Notes: generated by a model from the letters alone, not told the origin. A DNA stretch of 49,112 nucleotides from Actinomycetes bacterium (GCA_023404955.1 JAEXZY010000155.1:1-49112), one strand, 5' to 3'; positions 27,175 through 36,130 are shown, counted from the first letter of the stretch. Made by a program: numbers and translations.

Positions 27175-28863
27175 GTGGAACTGATCCTGGTCGTCGTCGG
27201 AGCCATCGTCGTCACCGCGGTGGCGCACCGCCGCGGGCTCGAACCCGCCTTGATCATCGTGGTCATCGGCATCGCGGTGTCGTTCCTGCCCGGTTTCACA
27301 GCGCCTGAACTCGATTCACACATTCTTTTGTCGGTGGTGTTGCCGCCGCTGCTGTACTCGGCTGCCCTTGATTTCTCGTTCCCGACGTTTCTGCGCAACA
27401 TCAAACCGATCCTCGGGCTCGGTATCGGCCTCGTCGTGGTGACCGCGTTCACCGTCGCGCTGGTGTCGTCGTGGTTGGTCGTCGTGCCGTTGACGTTCGG
27501 CACCGCGCTGGTTCTCGGTGCCATCGTCGCCCCGCCAGACGCGGTGACCGCCGTGGCGGTTGGTCGCAAACTCGGGCTACCCAAACGCGTCATGTCGATC
27601 CTCACCGGCGAGAGCCTGATCAACGATGCGGCTGCGCTGGCCCTGTTCTCGGTGGCGGTCGCGCAGGTGGCCGGCAGCCGCACCTTCATCGAGAACCCCC
27701 TGTTGCTGTTCGGCTACAGCGCGGTACTCGGGCCTGTGGTCGGGGCCGCGCTCGGCTACGTCACGCTGTGGATCCGCCGACGTCTGGCCAACCCTGCACT
27801 GGAGACGGTGCAGGGTCTGATGGTGCCGTTCGCGGCCTTCATCGTCGCCGAGGAACTGCACGCCTCCGGGGTGCTCGCCGTGGTCGTGGCCGGGTTCGTG
27901 GTCGGCAGCGGCACCGTGGACGCCGGCTATCAGACGCGGCTGCAGGAGCGGTACGTGTGGAACTCGGTGGACGTGCTGCTCGAGGCGTTCGTGTTCGCCT
28001 ACATCGGCCTGCATCTGCGTTTCGTGCTCGAGGATCTGCGTCAAGCCCACGAATCACTGGTCGAGGTCGCCGTCGCGTCGGCCATCGTGCTGGTGATCGT
28101 GCTCGTCATCCGGCCGCTGTCGGTGTTCGCGATGTTCAGCAGAGGAGTGCTGTCACGGCAGGTCGAGAAGCGGCTGAGCGTTCCCGTTCCCGAGCAGGGC
28201 GGGCGCGGCGCGCTGGGCACCCGACGGCGTGCCGCGGTTCCGCCGCGGTGGCGGTCGCGCATCGACAACCGGGCGCTGAGCTGGCAGGAGAACGTGGTGG
28301 TGTCGTGGACCGGTATGCGCGGCGTGGTCACCCTCGCGGCGGCTGCGGCGATTCCGGTCACCACGGCGGCGGGCGAACCGTTCCCCGAGCGGGCCACGAT
28401 CCAGGCGATCGCGTTCGTCGTCAGTGTCGGAACGCTGCTGCTGCAGGGCGCGACGCTGCCTCCGCTGATCCGTCGCCTCGATCTGTCCGCCGACGAGGAG
28501 CGGGCCTACGCCGTCGCCGAGACCGAGAAGGCCGAGCAGGTGGTCCACGGTGCGGCCGAGTCGGTGCTCGCAGAGTTCCGGGCCAACCCGCCCGCCGGGC
28601 TCAACCCGCAGGTGCTCGCCGAGATCCGCGGAATCATCGCCAGACATGCCCAGGACGCCGACGAGATGCCGGACCCTGACGCCCACACGTTGCGCGCCGA
28701 GGTGTTCGCCCAGCTGTACCGGGATGTGCTGTCCGCTCAGCGGCATGCGCTGATCGCCGAGCGCGACGAAGGGCGCATCGACGACGAGGCGGTGCGGACC
28801 ATGCTGGAACGGCTGGATCTGCAGGAGGCCGGTGTCTCGGCCCGCCTGGAGAGCCGGTTCTAG
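27175..28863 (+). CDS. Na+/H+ antiporter (CPA1 family)
   Basis: This 562-residue cation:proton antiporter has about 12 transmembrane segments in the first ~400 residues and a cytosolic C-terminal tail. Visible CPA1 features are LGAIVAPPDAVTAVAVGRKLGLPKR, GESLINDAAALALF with the ion-binding Asn-Asp pair, and the SWTGMRGVVTLAAA helix. It exchanges Na+ or K+ for H+ to control cytosolic pH and salt. The start is GTG at 27175. Its stop overlaps the stop of the convergent DUF1542 gene by 4 nt, so there is no room for a terminator and the transcripts must overlap. A second, related antiporter is at 46360-47922. Confidence 0.92.
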   Translation: MELILVVVGAIVVTAVAHRRGLEPALIIVVIGIAVSFLPGFTAPELDSHILLSVVLPPLLYSAALDFSFPTFLRNIKPILGLGIGLVVVTAFTVALVSSWLVVVPLTFGTALVLGAIVAPPDAVTAVAVGRKLGLPKRVMSILTGESLINDAAALALFSVAVAQVAGSRTFIENPLLLFGYSAVLGPVVGAALGYVTLWIRRRLANPALETVQGLMVPFAAFIVAEELHASGVLAVVVAGFVVGSGTVDAGYQTRLQERYVWNSVDVLLEAFVFAYIGLHLRFVLEDLRQAHESLVEVAVASAIVLVIVLVIRPLSVFAMFSRGVLSRQVEKRLSVPVPEQGGRGALGTRRRAAVPPRWRSRIDNRALSWQENVVVSWTGMRGVVTLAAAAAIPVTTAAGEPFPERATIQAIAFVVSVGTLLLQGATLPPLIRRLDLSADEERAYAVAETEKAEQVVHGAAESVLAEFRANPPAGLNPQVLAEIRGIIARHAQDADEMPDPDAHTLRAEVFAQLYRDVLSAQRHALIAERDEGRIDDEAVRTMLERLDLQEAGVSARLESRF

Positions 28864-29678
28864 AAGTCGAACCCGCCTCCACCGAAGTCGCCCCCGCCGA
28901 AATCGCCGCCGCCCCAGTCTCCGCCGCCGTTGTCCCAGCCGCCGCCGTCCCAGCCGCCGCCGGTGTCGGCGCCGTCGAAGCCCCCGCCGTCGAGCTGGCC
29001 CTGTTCCATCCCGTCGGCGAACCCGTCTCCATATCCGTTCTCGAAAGCGTTGGCGTCATAGCCGACCCCTGCCATCCCGGAGAACAACGAGCTGAACAGC
29101 AGTGCGGAGCCCACGCCCCAGGCCCCCGCGACCAGGGCCGGCTTCCACCACGGCTCGGAGTACCAGCCCGCAGGGACCGGACGGCCGGCGACCCGGCCGC
29201 CGGGGTAGTAGTTGGGGGTGCGCTGCGACGGTGTGGGCGACGCCTCGATCTGCCTGCCATCGAAGTCGACTCGGCGATCCTCGGTGACCGCACCGGCCGA
29301 CCGCTGTCCTGACAGCGACTCGAGGTCCGGCCCCGGGTCCATGCCCATCGCCGTGCGCGCGGCGCGCACGTAGTACAGCCCTTCGACCGCGCTCTCCTTG
29401 GCCAGCGCCGCCTGGCGCACCGTCGTGGCCTGTTCGATCTGCGAGGACGCCGCGGTGTAGCGCTCCGACGCGTCGGCCAGGGCCTGCGTGGACGCGTCGT
29501 CGGTTCCGGTCAGCGCATACACCTGACCACCGAGGCGCTCGATGAGACGACGGGCGTCGGCCTTGGCATCGGCCAGAGAGGCCGCGCTGCGCTGACCGGA
29601 TGCTTTCGACGATGCGTACACGGCGATACCGATCGCCGCGACCACCAGCACGATGAGGAGCAGGAGAACGCCTTCCAT
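28860..29678 (-). CDS. Membrane-anchored DUF1542-type protein with Gly/Asp-rich tail
   Basis: This 272-residue protein has one N-terminal transmembrane helix (about residues 3-25) and a helical, probably coiled-coil region (SLADAKADARRLIERLGGQVYAL). A conserved block PNYYPGGRVAGRPVPAGWYSEPWW follows, then a second hydrophobic patch (VAGAWGVGSALLFSSLF), and finally a 45-residue tail of Gly, Asp, Trp and Phe repeats ending GGGFDF. Mycobacterial proteins of this build are annotated as DUF1542; the function is unknown. The tail resembles those of TPM/YgcG-like membrane proteins. It converges on the antiporter gene with a 4-nt overlap. Confidence 0.8.
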   Translation of the reverse strand: MEGVLLLLIVLVVAAIGIAVYASSKASGQRSAASLADAKADARRLIERLGGQVYALTGTDDASTQALADASERYTAASSQIEQATTVRQAALAKESAVEGLYYVRAARTAMGMDPGPDLESLSGQRSAGAVTEDRRVDFDGRQIEASPTPSQRTPNYYPGGRVAGRPVPAGWYSEPWWKPALVAGAWGVGSALLFSSLFSGMAGVGYDANAFENGYGDGFADGMEQGQLDGGGFDGADTGGGWDGGGWDNGGGDWGGGDFGGGDFGGGGFDF

Positions 29679-29805
29679 GATTCACAGCGTACCGACAGGC
29701 CATCGGTTCCTCCGGTGTCGTTTCAGGCCCTCGTCCCCGGGTAGCAGGGCCGTCGACCGGTGGTGCCGCCCGGCGCCCCACGACACGACAGGACGTGATC
29801 TCACC

Positions 29806-30288
29806 GTGACTTCTCCCAGGCCGGGCTCTCCCGGGCGCACCTCTGCGGCGCGAATCTCGGCGTCCCGCTCCCAGGTCCAATGGGCGGCGCTCATCGTCGG
29901 CGTGGTGTTCTTGATCGTCGGCATCGCCGGGTTCATCCCCGGTGTGACCACCGATTACAGCGAGTTGAGTTTCGCGGGCCATCATTCCGGGGCGATGCTG
30001 CTGGGCATCTTCGCCGTGTCGATCCTGCACAACATCGTTCACGTCCTGTTCGGAATCGCCGGAATCCTGTTGTCGCGCAGCGCGCCTGCGGCGCGCCGGT
30101 ATCTGGTCATCGGCGCCGTGGTCTATGCGGTGCTGTGGTTGTACGGGCTGATCATCGACCACGGCAGCAGCATGAACTTCGTACCGGTCAACGACGCCGA
30201 CAATTGGCTGCACCTCATCTTGGCGTTGAGCATGCTGGCGCTCGGACTGGTGCTCGGTCGCCCGGTGGTCGACCGCGAGCATCGCTGA
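29806..30288 (+). CDS. DUF4383 family four-helix membrane protein
   Basis: This protein of about 160 residues has four predicted transmembrane helices: near VQWAALIVGVVFLIVGIAGF, ILHNIVHVLFGIAGILL, YLVIGAVVYAVLWLYG and WLHLILALSMLALGLV. The HNxVH-type and NWLH positions are typical of the DUF4383 family, which is common in actinobacteria and has no known function. I chose the GTG at 29806, which gives a short cytosolic N-terminus before helix 1; the frame is open further upstream without family-like sequence. It is divergent from the DUF1542 gene and convergent with the metallo-beta-lactamase-fold gene, with a 3-bp gap. Confidence 0.8.
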   Translation: MTSPRPGSPGRTSAARISASRSQVQWAALIVGVVFLIVGIAGFIPGVTTDYSELSFAGHHSGAMLLGIFAVSILHNIVHVLFGIAGILLSRSAPAARRYLVIGAVVYAVLWLYGLIIDHGSSMNFVPVNDADNWLHLILALSMLALGLVLGRPVVDREHR

Positions 30289-30291
30289 GCG

Positions 30292-31092
30292 TCACAGGGT
30301 GACCGTCTGGCCCCGTTCGACGTGGATCAGGCGGTCACCGAGGCCGCGCTCGTGCATCGCCGCGGTGAAGTCGCTCAGCGGCGAGGCGAAGACACCGTAG
30401 TCGTCGAAATGCACCGGAATCACCCGAGGCAGATTCAGCCGTCGCGCCGCCTCCGCGCCGGCGACGCCGTCCATCGTGACCGTGACACCGAAGGGAAGCT
30501 TCGCGCCCGCCGGTAGCCGGGTTCCGCCGAGATGCAGAATGCCGGCGTCGATAGCGTCGAAATGCAGTGGAATCTCGGCGAGTTCGTCGATGAGCAGGGT
30601 GTCGCCGGAGATGTAGAGGCGGCACTGTTGCGTCCCGTCGCTGAATTCGAGCATCGAACCCATCACCGGGGGAAGCAGCCGTCGCAGGGGCATGGGCGCG
30701 TGGCGGCCGGGCAACGCCGTCACCGTCAGGCGGTGGTTGCCCTGCTCGATGAGCGATGTGCGCCAGGTCTGCAATCCGTGGGCGGCATGAAAGCCCTTGC
30801 TGTGCAGGCGATTCGCGGCGGCATGCGTCGTCACGATCGGGATGTCGCGGTCGAGGCCGCGCTCGGCGACGCGGTCCCAGTGGTCGCCGTGCATGTGAGA
30901 CAGGACGACAGCGTGCAGGGACGGGAGCTCGTCGACAGTGATGGCCGGCGGACGTCGGCGCCTGGACCACAGCCCGTAGCCGAGATAGGCGCGTTGCCCC
31001 TGGTGCAGGAAGTTCGGATCGGTGAGCACCGTGATGTCACCGCAGCGAATGAGGGTGGTGGCGTTTCCGATGAACGTGATGCGCAGGTCCAT
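30292..31092 (-). CDS. Metallo-beta-lactamase-fold hydrolase (UlaG-like)
   Basis: This 266-residue MBL-fold protein has the metal motif H66-x-H68-x-D70-H71 (LSHMHGDHWD), a later GRHAP His, the bridging Asp in YISGDTL and a C-terminal PVHFDDYG His. It belongs to the group with UlaG lactonases and N-acylphosphatidylethanolamine phospholipase D-like enzymes; the substrate is unknown. It starts 4 bp after the Crp/Fnr regulator stop on the same strand, so the regulator and hydrolase form an operon. No signal peptide is seen. Confidence 0.9.
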   Translation of the reverse strand: MDLRITFIGNATTLIRCGDITVLTDPNFLHQGQRAYLGYGLWSRRRRPPAITVDELPSLHAVVLSHMHGDHWDRVAERGLDRDIPIVTTHAAANRLHSKGFHAAHGLQTWRTSLIEQGNHRLTVTALPGRHAPMPLRRLLPPVMGSMLEFSDGTQQCRLYISGDTLLIDELAEIPLHFDAIDAGILHLGGTRLPAGAKLPFGVTVTMDGVAGAEAARRLNLPRVIPVHFDDYGVFASPLSDFTAAMHERGLGDRLIHVERGQTVTL

Positions 31093-31096
31093 CAGA

Positions 31097-31792
31097 TCAC
31101 CGCGCTGCCACGTGAGGGCGGCGGGCGCCGTGCATACGGGCCGCCAACGGTTCGGATTCTCTGATCACGATGCTGTCCCTCGCGACGACGATCCACCCGC
31201 GCGCGGCGAAGTCGCACAGCGCCTTGTTGACGGACTCTCGCGAGCTGCCGACCAGGTGGGCGAACTGCTCCTGCGTGAGGTCCATCGGCACTCGCATCGC
31301 CCCGCGCTCCTGCACGCCGAAGCGTTGCGCGAGTCCGAGCAGTTGCTTGGCCACTCGGGCTGCCACGCTGGCATAGACGGTGTCGGTGATCGTGCTCGAG
31401 GTGCTCCGAATCCGGCGAGCGATGATACGCAGGAAGCGCTGGGCCATCTCCGGCTGGCCGGCCATCGTCGAGATCACCTCACGGCGATCGATCCTGGTGG
31501 CGACCGCGTCGGTGATCGCGACAGCGCATGTGGTGCGCGGGCCCGGATCGAACACCGACTCCTCGCCGAATATTTCGCCAGGCCCCAGCACGTGCACCAG
31601 GCACTCGCGGTCGGTGTTCCTGTTGAGGCCGACCCGCACCCTGCCGTCGTGGATCACGTACAGGCAGGTGTCGAGGTCACCCTCGTCGAAGATCACCGTA
31701 CCCGCGGGCCACCTCACGCGGCGGCGACGATGTCCGGCGGACTCCGACCCGGGCATCGCTGCGACGGGCAGCGCTTCTGGAGTGTGGATCAT
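31097..31792 (-). CDS. Crp/Fnr-family transcriptional regulator
   Basis: This 231-residue regulator has a cyclic-nucleotide-binding beta-roll (VIFDEGDLDTCLYVIHDGRVRVG, GPGEIFGEESVFD), a dimer helix and a C-terminal winged helix-turn-helix (LTQEQFAHLVGSSRESVNKALCDFAARGWI). No Fnr-type Cys cluster is present. The effector pocket keeps GEIFGE but lacks the exact cAMP arginine-serine pattern of Crp (PRTTCAVA), so cAMP binding is uncertain. The ATG has a GGGGAGA ribosome-binding site. It is co-transcribed with the metallo-hydrolase and probably regulates it or a pathway shared with it. Confidence 0.92.
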   Translation of the reverse strand: MIHTPEALPVAAMPGSESAGHRRRRVRWPAGTVIFDEGDLDTCLYVIHDGRVRVGLNRNTDRECLVHVLGPGEIFGEESVFDPGPRTTCAVAITDAVATRIDRREVISTMAGQPEMAQRFLRIIARRIRSTSSTITDTVYASVAARVAKQLLGLAQRFGVQERGAMRVPMDLTQEQFAHLVGSSRESVNKALCDFAARGWIVVARDSIVIRESEPLAARMHGARRPHVAAR

Positions 31793-31872
31793 GGAGTCTC
31801 CCCGACTAGCCGGCGTGGTCTCTCCGCCTGCTACCCGATGAGAGGGCGTCTACGCGTGATGAGGGGACGTGA

Positions 31873-32904
31873 TCATTCCGCTGTCGACGCGGCGCGCTCT
31901 GCACGCCGCTGCGCGATCCTGTCCTGCAGTCGCGGGCGGTCCTTTTTCGCCTTGGTGGTGCCGTTGTCTTTCTCAGGAGCGGCAGCGGCCGTTTCGCCTT
32001 GGGCCGACTGGAGGCGCTCCGACAGCCGCGAGAACAGTTTGCGCACAGGGCGCGGTGAATCGTCGCTCTTCACCGCGGGTGTCGTGGCGTCGGTCGGCGT
32101 CGTCGCGGAGACGTCGGTGACGTTCGTCGCGGTGGTGGGGACAGGGTAGGTCGGGGCAGGCAACACGACGGGCCGCTGGATCTTGCCCGGCACGTAGTAC
32201 TGGCTCTCGATGCCCGGTCGCTTCGCCCGGTCGATGGCGGCGATCTGTTCCGGTGTCTTGTTGCCCGGGTAGATCAACGGAAGCGGATAGGTGAGGAAGT
32301 ACTGGGTGGTTGAGCCGGTCCGCGGGTCGGTGTAGGAGACCGCAGGGTTGGAGAGATCGAGTCCGTTGTACCCGTCGCGGTGAACCCTCTGACTGAGGTT
32401 GTACCGGGCGAAGTTCTTGGTGCCTGCCGGAACGTCGGCGACGATGTCGTACTGCCGCACGACGAAGGTCGCGTTGGAGCCGACGCCGGTCGCCAGCGTG
32501 GGATGGGTTTTGAAGACGTTGAAGTTGCCGGGCGTACTCGGCGCACCGAGTAGATAGAACCGCGTGGTGGTGTCCTCGGGATGGGTGTTCATGTACTCGA
32601 TCGCGGCGTCGGTGGAGTCGGAGTAGGTCCAGATCGTGTTCTCGCCCGGGTGTGCGGCGACGTAGTCCTCGATCGCTTGGACGCCGCGCCTCAGACTCGC
32701 CGCGTTGACGCTGAAGTTGCTGTAGGGAATCAAGTCGCAGCCTGCGCCCGGATCGCAGCCCTGCCCGGTGGGCGCCTTGATGCTGGCGTAGTCGACATCG
32801 GCACCGAACAGGCCGGTCATATAGGCGACATCTGCCACGGCAGGCGTCGCGGACAGCATCGCTGCGGCCGCAACCATCGGAAGTGTGGCGACAATTTTCT
32901 TCAT
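31873..32904 (-). CDS. Secreted PE-PPE-domain-like hydrolase with basic C-terminal tail
   Basis: This 343-residue protein has a Sec signal peptide (MKKIVATLPMVAAAAMLSATPAVA, likely cleaved after ~24). The mature part resembles the PE-PPE serine-hydrolase domain: an N-terminal strand, IPYSNFSVNAASLRRGVQAIEDYVA, a nucleophile-elbow-like TYSDST (family usually GYSQS), and the QRVHRDGYNGLDLSNPAVSY region. It has no PE or PPE leader, so it is a free-standing version. The C-terminal ~100 residues are Pro/Thr-rich, then Lys/Arg/Glu-rich, and may bind the wall. Such domains act as esterases or as trehalose-mycolate transferases. The weak nucleophile elbow leaves activity in doubt. Confidence 0.75.
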   Translation of the reverse strand: MKKIVATLPMVAAAAMLSATPAVADVAYMTGLFGADVDYASIKAPTGQGCDPGAGCDLIPYSNFSVNAASLRRGVQAIEDYVAAHPGENTIWTYSDSTDAAIEYMNTHPEDTTTRFYLLGAPSTPGNFNVFKTHPTLATGVGSNATFVVRQYDIVADVPAGTKNFARYNLSQRVHRDGYNGLDLSNPAVSYTDPRTGSTTQYFLTYPLPLIYPGNKTPEQIAAIDRAKRPGIESQYYVPGKIQRPVVLPAPTYPVPTTATNVTDVSATTPTDATTPAVKSDDSPRPVRKLFSRLSERLQSAQGETAAAAPEKDNGTTKAKKDRPRLQDRIAQRRAERAASTAE

Positions 32905-33269
32905 GGTTACCGTCCTTGTGGCTGCGAAGAAGCGGCACCGACCGCTCGAGCTGGAGGTTTGCCCAAAATGGACAGACCTAACCCCGTTTTGACATGGTGG
33001 GCGGTGCTCGCTTTCGGAAACACCGGGACTCCGGCAAGCTGCGGCACACAGAATCCGGCTCGCGTGTTCACGCAGCTAGCTGGCGACATATGGCCCCCCC
33101 ATTCGTCGTCCGCGATCTTACGCGAACGTCAGCGAAAGGGTGCACTTCTTGATTGTGCGGTCATTGCTGTCCTGCTGCGGGGGTTTGCCGGTGCTCGTCA
33201 CGGAGCCGTCAGGTTCTGATCGGCCTGATCGCTGCCCGCGGCCGTCACACCGTTACCGAGGCGCGGCGG
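32905..33269. promoter_or_regulatory. Intergenic region upstream of the PE-PPE-like gene
   Basis: These 365 bp lie between the SDR stop and the secreted hydrolase start, both on the minus strand. They hold the hydrolase ribosome-binding site (AAGGACGG, next to 32904 on the minus strand) and a possible minus-strand -10 (TAAGAT, 33115-33120). A 7-C run lies at about 33094-33100. Short open frames on both strands show no family resemblance. Confidence 0.45.
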
Positions 33270-34235
33270 TTACGGCTGCGATCCGGGTGTCGCCGGCGCG
33301 TTGCCGAATCGCACCCCGACGAGCGTTTCCGACAGATCCCACAGCTGGGCGGCGTCGGCCATGTCGCGCGCCGGCTTGTAGACCTGCTGCACGGCGGGTG
33401 GACCGGAGAGGTGTTGGAAACCGCTGGGACCATAGAGCTCTCCGCCACGGGCCGCGGGGTGCGTGGCGGCGTACAACGCCGGGAGCATCCCCTCCTCGGC
33501 GGTACGGTTGACCACGCCGAGCCGAGCGAACGCGCGCACGACGCGAAGGCCGGCGGTGTCGCGTTGCCGACCGATACCGGGTTGCGCCGCGAGCAGATTG
33601 GTCGGTGTGACCCCGGGGTGTGACGCATTGCTGGTGATGTCCCACCCGTAGACCTCGCTGCGGCGATGCAACTCCAACGCGAACATCAGGTTCGCGATCT
33701 TGGACTGGCTGTATGCCTTCGACTCGGAGTAGGACCGCTCGAAGTTGGGGTCCGGCCAGTTGATGGCGTTGAAGCGAGCGGAGATGCTGGTCTGCGTGGT
33801 CACCCGCGCGTGGCCCGCGGTCAACAGGGGAAGGAGCCGCGCGGTCAGGGCGAAGTGGCCGAGATGGTTACTGCCCCATTGCAATTCGAATCCATCGGCG
33901 GTGGCCTGCCGAGTGGGCGGGCTCATCACGCCCGCATTGTTGATCAGGCAGTGGATGGGCCGTCCCTCGCTGATCAGTTCACCGGCCAGATCGGCGATCG
34001 ACTGCAACGACGACAGATCCAACGACTTGAGGCAGACACGTGCATCCGGGCTCGCGGCACGAATCCGCTCCACCGCCCGCCTGCCCTTGTCGGCATTGCG
34101 CACCGGCAAGATCAGTTCGGCACCGGCACGCGCCAGGCGGTTCGCCAACGCGAAGCCGATACCGTCGCTGCCGCCGGTGATCACGATCAATCGACCCGCC
34201 ATGTCCGGAACCGCCGCGTGCTCAGGCGTGGCCAT
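33270..34235 (-). CDS. Short-chain dehydrogenase/reductase (retinol-dehydrogenase-like)
   Basis: This 321-residue SDR has the cofactor motif TGGSDGIG, the NAG motif (CLINNAGVMSPP), a catalytic Ser in the TSISA strand and the YSQSK Tyr/Lys pair. The Arg-rich stretch RNADKGRR after the second strand suggests NADP(H). The substrate is unknown; related proteins are annotated as light-dependent protochlorophyllide reductase-like or retinol dehydrogenases. It lies 108 bp downstream of an XRE-type regulator on the same strand, an arrangement often seen where the regulator controls the dehydrogenase. Confidence 0.9.
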   Translation of the reverse strand: MATPEHAAVPDMAGRLIVITGGSDGIGFALANRLARAGAELILPVRNADKGRRAVERIRAASPDARVCLKSLDLSSLQSIADLAGELISEGRPIHCLINNAGVMSPPTRQATADGFELQWGSNHLGHFALTARLLPLLTAGHARVTTQTSISARFNAINWPDPNFERSYSESKAYSQSKIANLMFALELHRRSEVYGWDITSNASHPGVTPTNLLAAQPGIGRQRDTAGLRVVRAFARLGVVNRTAEEGMLPALYAATHPAARGGELYGPSGFQHLSGPPAVQQVYKPARDMADAAQLWDLSETLVGVRFGNAPATPGSQP

Positions 34236-34343
34236 CTCGTTCTCCCTCTCGCGTCACGTCGTTTCGTCTTCGACGGTGGCACGAACGCGACCTGGCGTTC
34301 AGGGCGAACCTGTCCAGGGACGGCCAATCCCCCCATGAATCGA

Positions 34344-35210
34344 TCAGACCGGCTTGACGGTGTCCATCGGCAAGTCCCGCATGTACGCCTGCGGTTCGGC
34401 GCCCAGCGCTGCGAGTTTCGCGTGACTGGCGGTGCCTGGTTCTGCGGTGAACACCAGCAACGTGTGGAGCTGCGCGATGTCGTGCAGCACCTGACAGTGG
34501 AGGTCGAGGACACCCAGCGTCGGATGCACCACGCGCTTGGACAACTCGTGGGGGAGCTGCACATCGTGCTGTTTCCAGCAGGCGGCGAACTCCCGGCTGC
34601 AGTCGAGCAGGTGCTCGACTATTCGGGCAGCACGCGAGCCAGGGCCGTCTCGCACATAACCCAATCGCGCAGCGGCGACATACGATCGGCCGATCGCCGC
34701 GTGGTCTTCGTCCGGATAGATGCGACGGCTCTGCGGGTCCGTGAACCACCGGTAGAGGACGCTCCGTGCCATGCCCTCGTGGCGGGTCTCATCGCCGAGC
34801 AGCGCTCTGGCGGCAGGGGTCTGCACGAACGTCTCGCCGAGTGCCGACATCGCCTGCGCCGGGGTGTCCTGTAGTCGATCGAGGATGCGCATCATCGCGG
34901 GACTGACGTGGTCGCTGACCGACGTGCGGGCAGGTGCATTGTGTCCGGCCAGCCGGAACAGGTGGTCCCTTTCGTCGAGTGAAAGCCTCAGCGCTGTGGC
35001 CAGGGCGGCGACCACCTCCGCGGAGGGCTGAGACCCGCGTTGCTGTTCCATCCTGCTGTAGTAGTCCGTCGAGATCATCGCCAGAGCGGCGACCTCCTCC
35101 CGGCGCAGACCGGCGGTGCGCCGACGCGGTCCTGTGGGCAGCCCGACATCATGCGGGGTGAGTGCCTGACGCCGAATGCGCAGGAATTCGGCGAACTGAG
35201 CCTGCTCCAT
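34344..35210 (-). CDS. XRE-family regulator with MmyB-like ligand-binding domain
   Basis: This 288-residue regulator has an N-terminal helix-turn-helix (RTAGLRREEVAALAMISTDYYSRMEQQRGSQPSAEV) and a C-terminal PAS-like MmyB domain (LYRWFTDPQSRRIYPDEDHAAIGRSYVAAAR) that binds fatty-acid-like ligands in the family. The start at 35210 (MEQAQFAEFLRIRR) is preferred to the longer frame, which runs into the divergent promoter. It is divergent from the beta-hydroxyacid dehydrogenase gene and lies upstream of the SDR gene. Regulation of either neighbour is inferred from position only. Confidence 0.9.
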   Translation of the reverse strand: MEQAQFAEFLRIRRQALTPHDVGLPTGPRRRTAGLRREEVAALAMISTDYYSRMEQQRGSQPSAEVVAALATALRLSLDERDHLFRLAGHNAPARTSVSDHVSPAMMRILDRLQDTPAQAMSALGETFVQTPAARALLGDETRHEGMARSVLYRWFTDPQSRRIYPDEDHAAIGRSYVAAARLGYVRDGPGSRAARIVEHLLDCSREFAACWKQHDVQLPHELSKRVVHPTLGVLDLHCQVLHDIAQLHTLLVFTAEPGTASHAKLAALGAEPQAYMRDLPMDTVKPV

Positions 35211-35281
35211 GTGTCCATTGTCCTGACCGGTCGCGCTCCACCAGGATCGAACTGCGGTTCCTGTGGCGCACAATGGCGGTC

Positions 35282-36130
35282 ATGCGGATCGCAGTGTTGG
35301 GAACGGGCGCCATGGGCGCCGGCATGGCGCAGTCACTGCTGCGCGACGGCTTCGACGTTACGGTGTGGAATCGCACGCCCGAACGGGCCGAGCCGCTCGC
35401 AGACGACGGCGCAGTGGTGGCGTTGGACCCGGTGGCGGCTGTCGCCGACGCCGACGTGGTCATGGCGATGCTCTTCGACACCGAGTCGACGGTGTCGGTG
35501 ATGGAGAAGGTGCTGCCGCATCTCGGCGACGGCGCCGTGTTCGTCCAGTGCGCCACGGTCGGGGTGGAGGGTGCGGCGCAGACCGCGTCGCTGGCCGACA
35601 CGCACGGTGTGGCGTTCCTCGACTGCCCGGTGCTGGGCACGAAGGCGCCCGCCGAGCAGGGCAAGCTCGTGATGCTGGCCTCCGGCGACCCAGCGCTGCG
35701 GGATCGGGTGCAGCCGGCGTTCGACGCGGTCGGGTCGAGGACGTTGTGGGTGGGGGAGCAGCCGGGGGCCGGATCAAAGCTCAAGTTGGCGTGCAATGCG
35801 TGGATCGCCTCGATCGCCGCGGCGACCGCGCAGTCGATGGCTCTGGCCAAGGGTCTCGGCGTGGACCAGCGGCTCGTATTGGAGGCGCTCGACGGATCGG
35901 CGGCCAATTCGGCCTACCTGCAGATGAAGGGCACCGCGATCATCGAGGACTCCTACGCGCCGCAGTTCAGCGTGGACGGCGTGCGCAAGGACGCCGGGCT
36001 GATCCGGTCGGCGCTGGCTGACTCGGGAGTGTCGACCGCGCTCATCGACGGCGTCCGCGCCGCGTTCGACAGCGCCAGTTCGGCAGGGCACGGCGACGAC
36101 GACATGGCCGCGGTGTACTTCGGATTCTGA
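35282..36130 (+). CDS. NAD(P)-dependent beta-hydroxyacid dehydrogenase (3-hydroxyisobutyrate dehydrogenase-like)
   Basis: This 282-residue protein has an N-terminal Rossmann motif GTGAMGAGMAQSL, the GTKAPAEQGKLVMLASG substrate loop and the catalytic Lys in GSKLKLACNAW, followed by an all-helical C-terminal domain. Family members oxidise 3-hydroxyisobutyrate, tartronate semialdehyde or related acids, and some reduce imines; the exact substrate is not predictable. An in-frame ATG at 35273 is an alternative start. It shares a 71-bp divergent promoter gap with the XRE regulator gene. A methylmalonate-semialdehyde dehydrogenase gene lies 12 kb away and is not obviously linked. Confidence 0.85.
   Translation: MRIAVLGTGAMGAGMAQSLLRDGFDVTVWNRTPERAEPLADDGAVVALDPVAAVADADVVMAMLFDTESTVSVMEKVLPHLGDGAVFVQCATVGVEGAAQTASLADTHGVAFLDCPVLGTKAPAEQGKLVMLASGDPALRDRVQPAFDAVGSRTLWVGEQPGAGSKLKLACNAWIASIAAATAQSMALAKGLGVDQRLVLEALDGSAANSAYLQMKGTAIIEDSYAPQFSVDGVRKDAGLIRSALADSGVSTALIDGVRAAFDSASSAGHGDDDMAAVYFGF

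Noticed and set aside
32907..33089. 60-residue minus-strand frame just upstream of the PE-PPE-like gene
   Set aside because: It could be an upstream leader peptide, but it has no ribosome-binding site or conserved motif that I can see.
32581..33219. Plus-strand frame across the PE-PPE-like gene start and upstream region
   Set aside because: Most of it is antisense to the secreted hydrolase, and the remainder has no homology-like features or ribosome-binding site.
35282..36130. Beta-hydroxyacid dehydrogenase considered as mmsB working with mmsA at the window end
   Set aside because: The genes are ~12 kb apart on opposite strands, and the family is too broad to assign 3-hydroxyisobutyrate from sequence.
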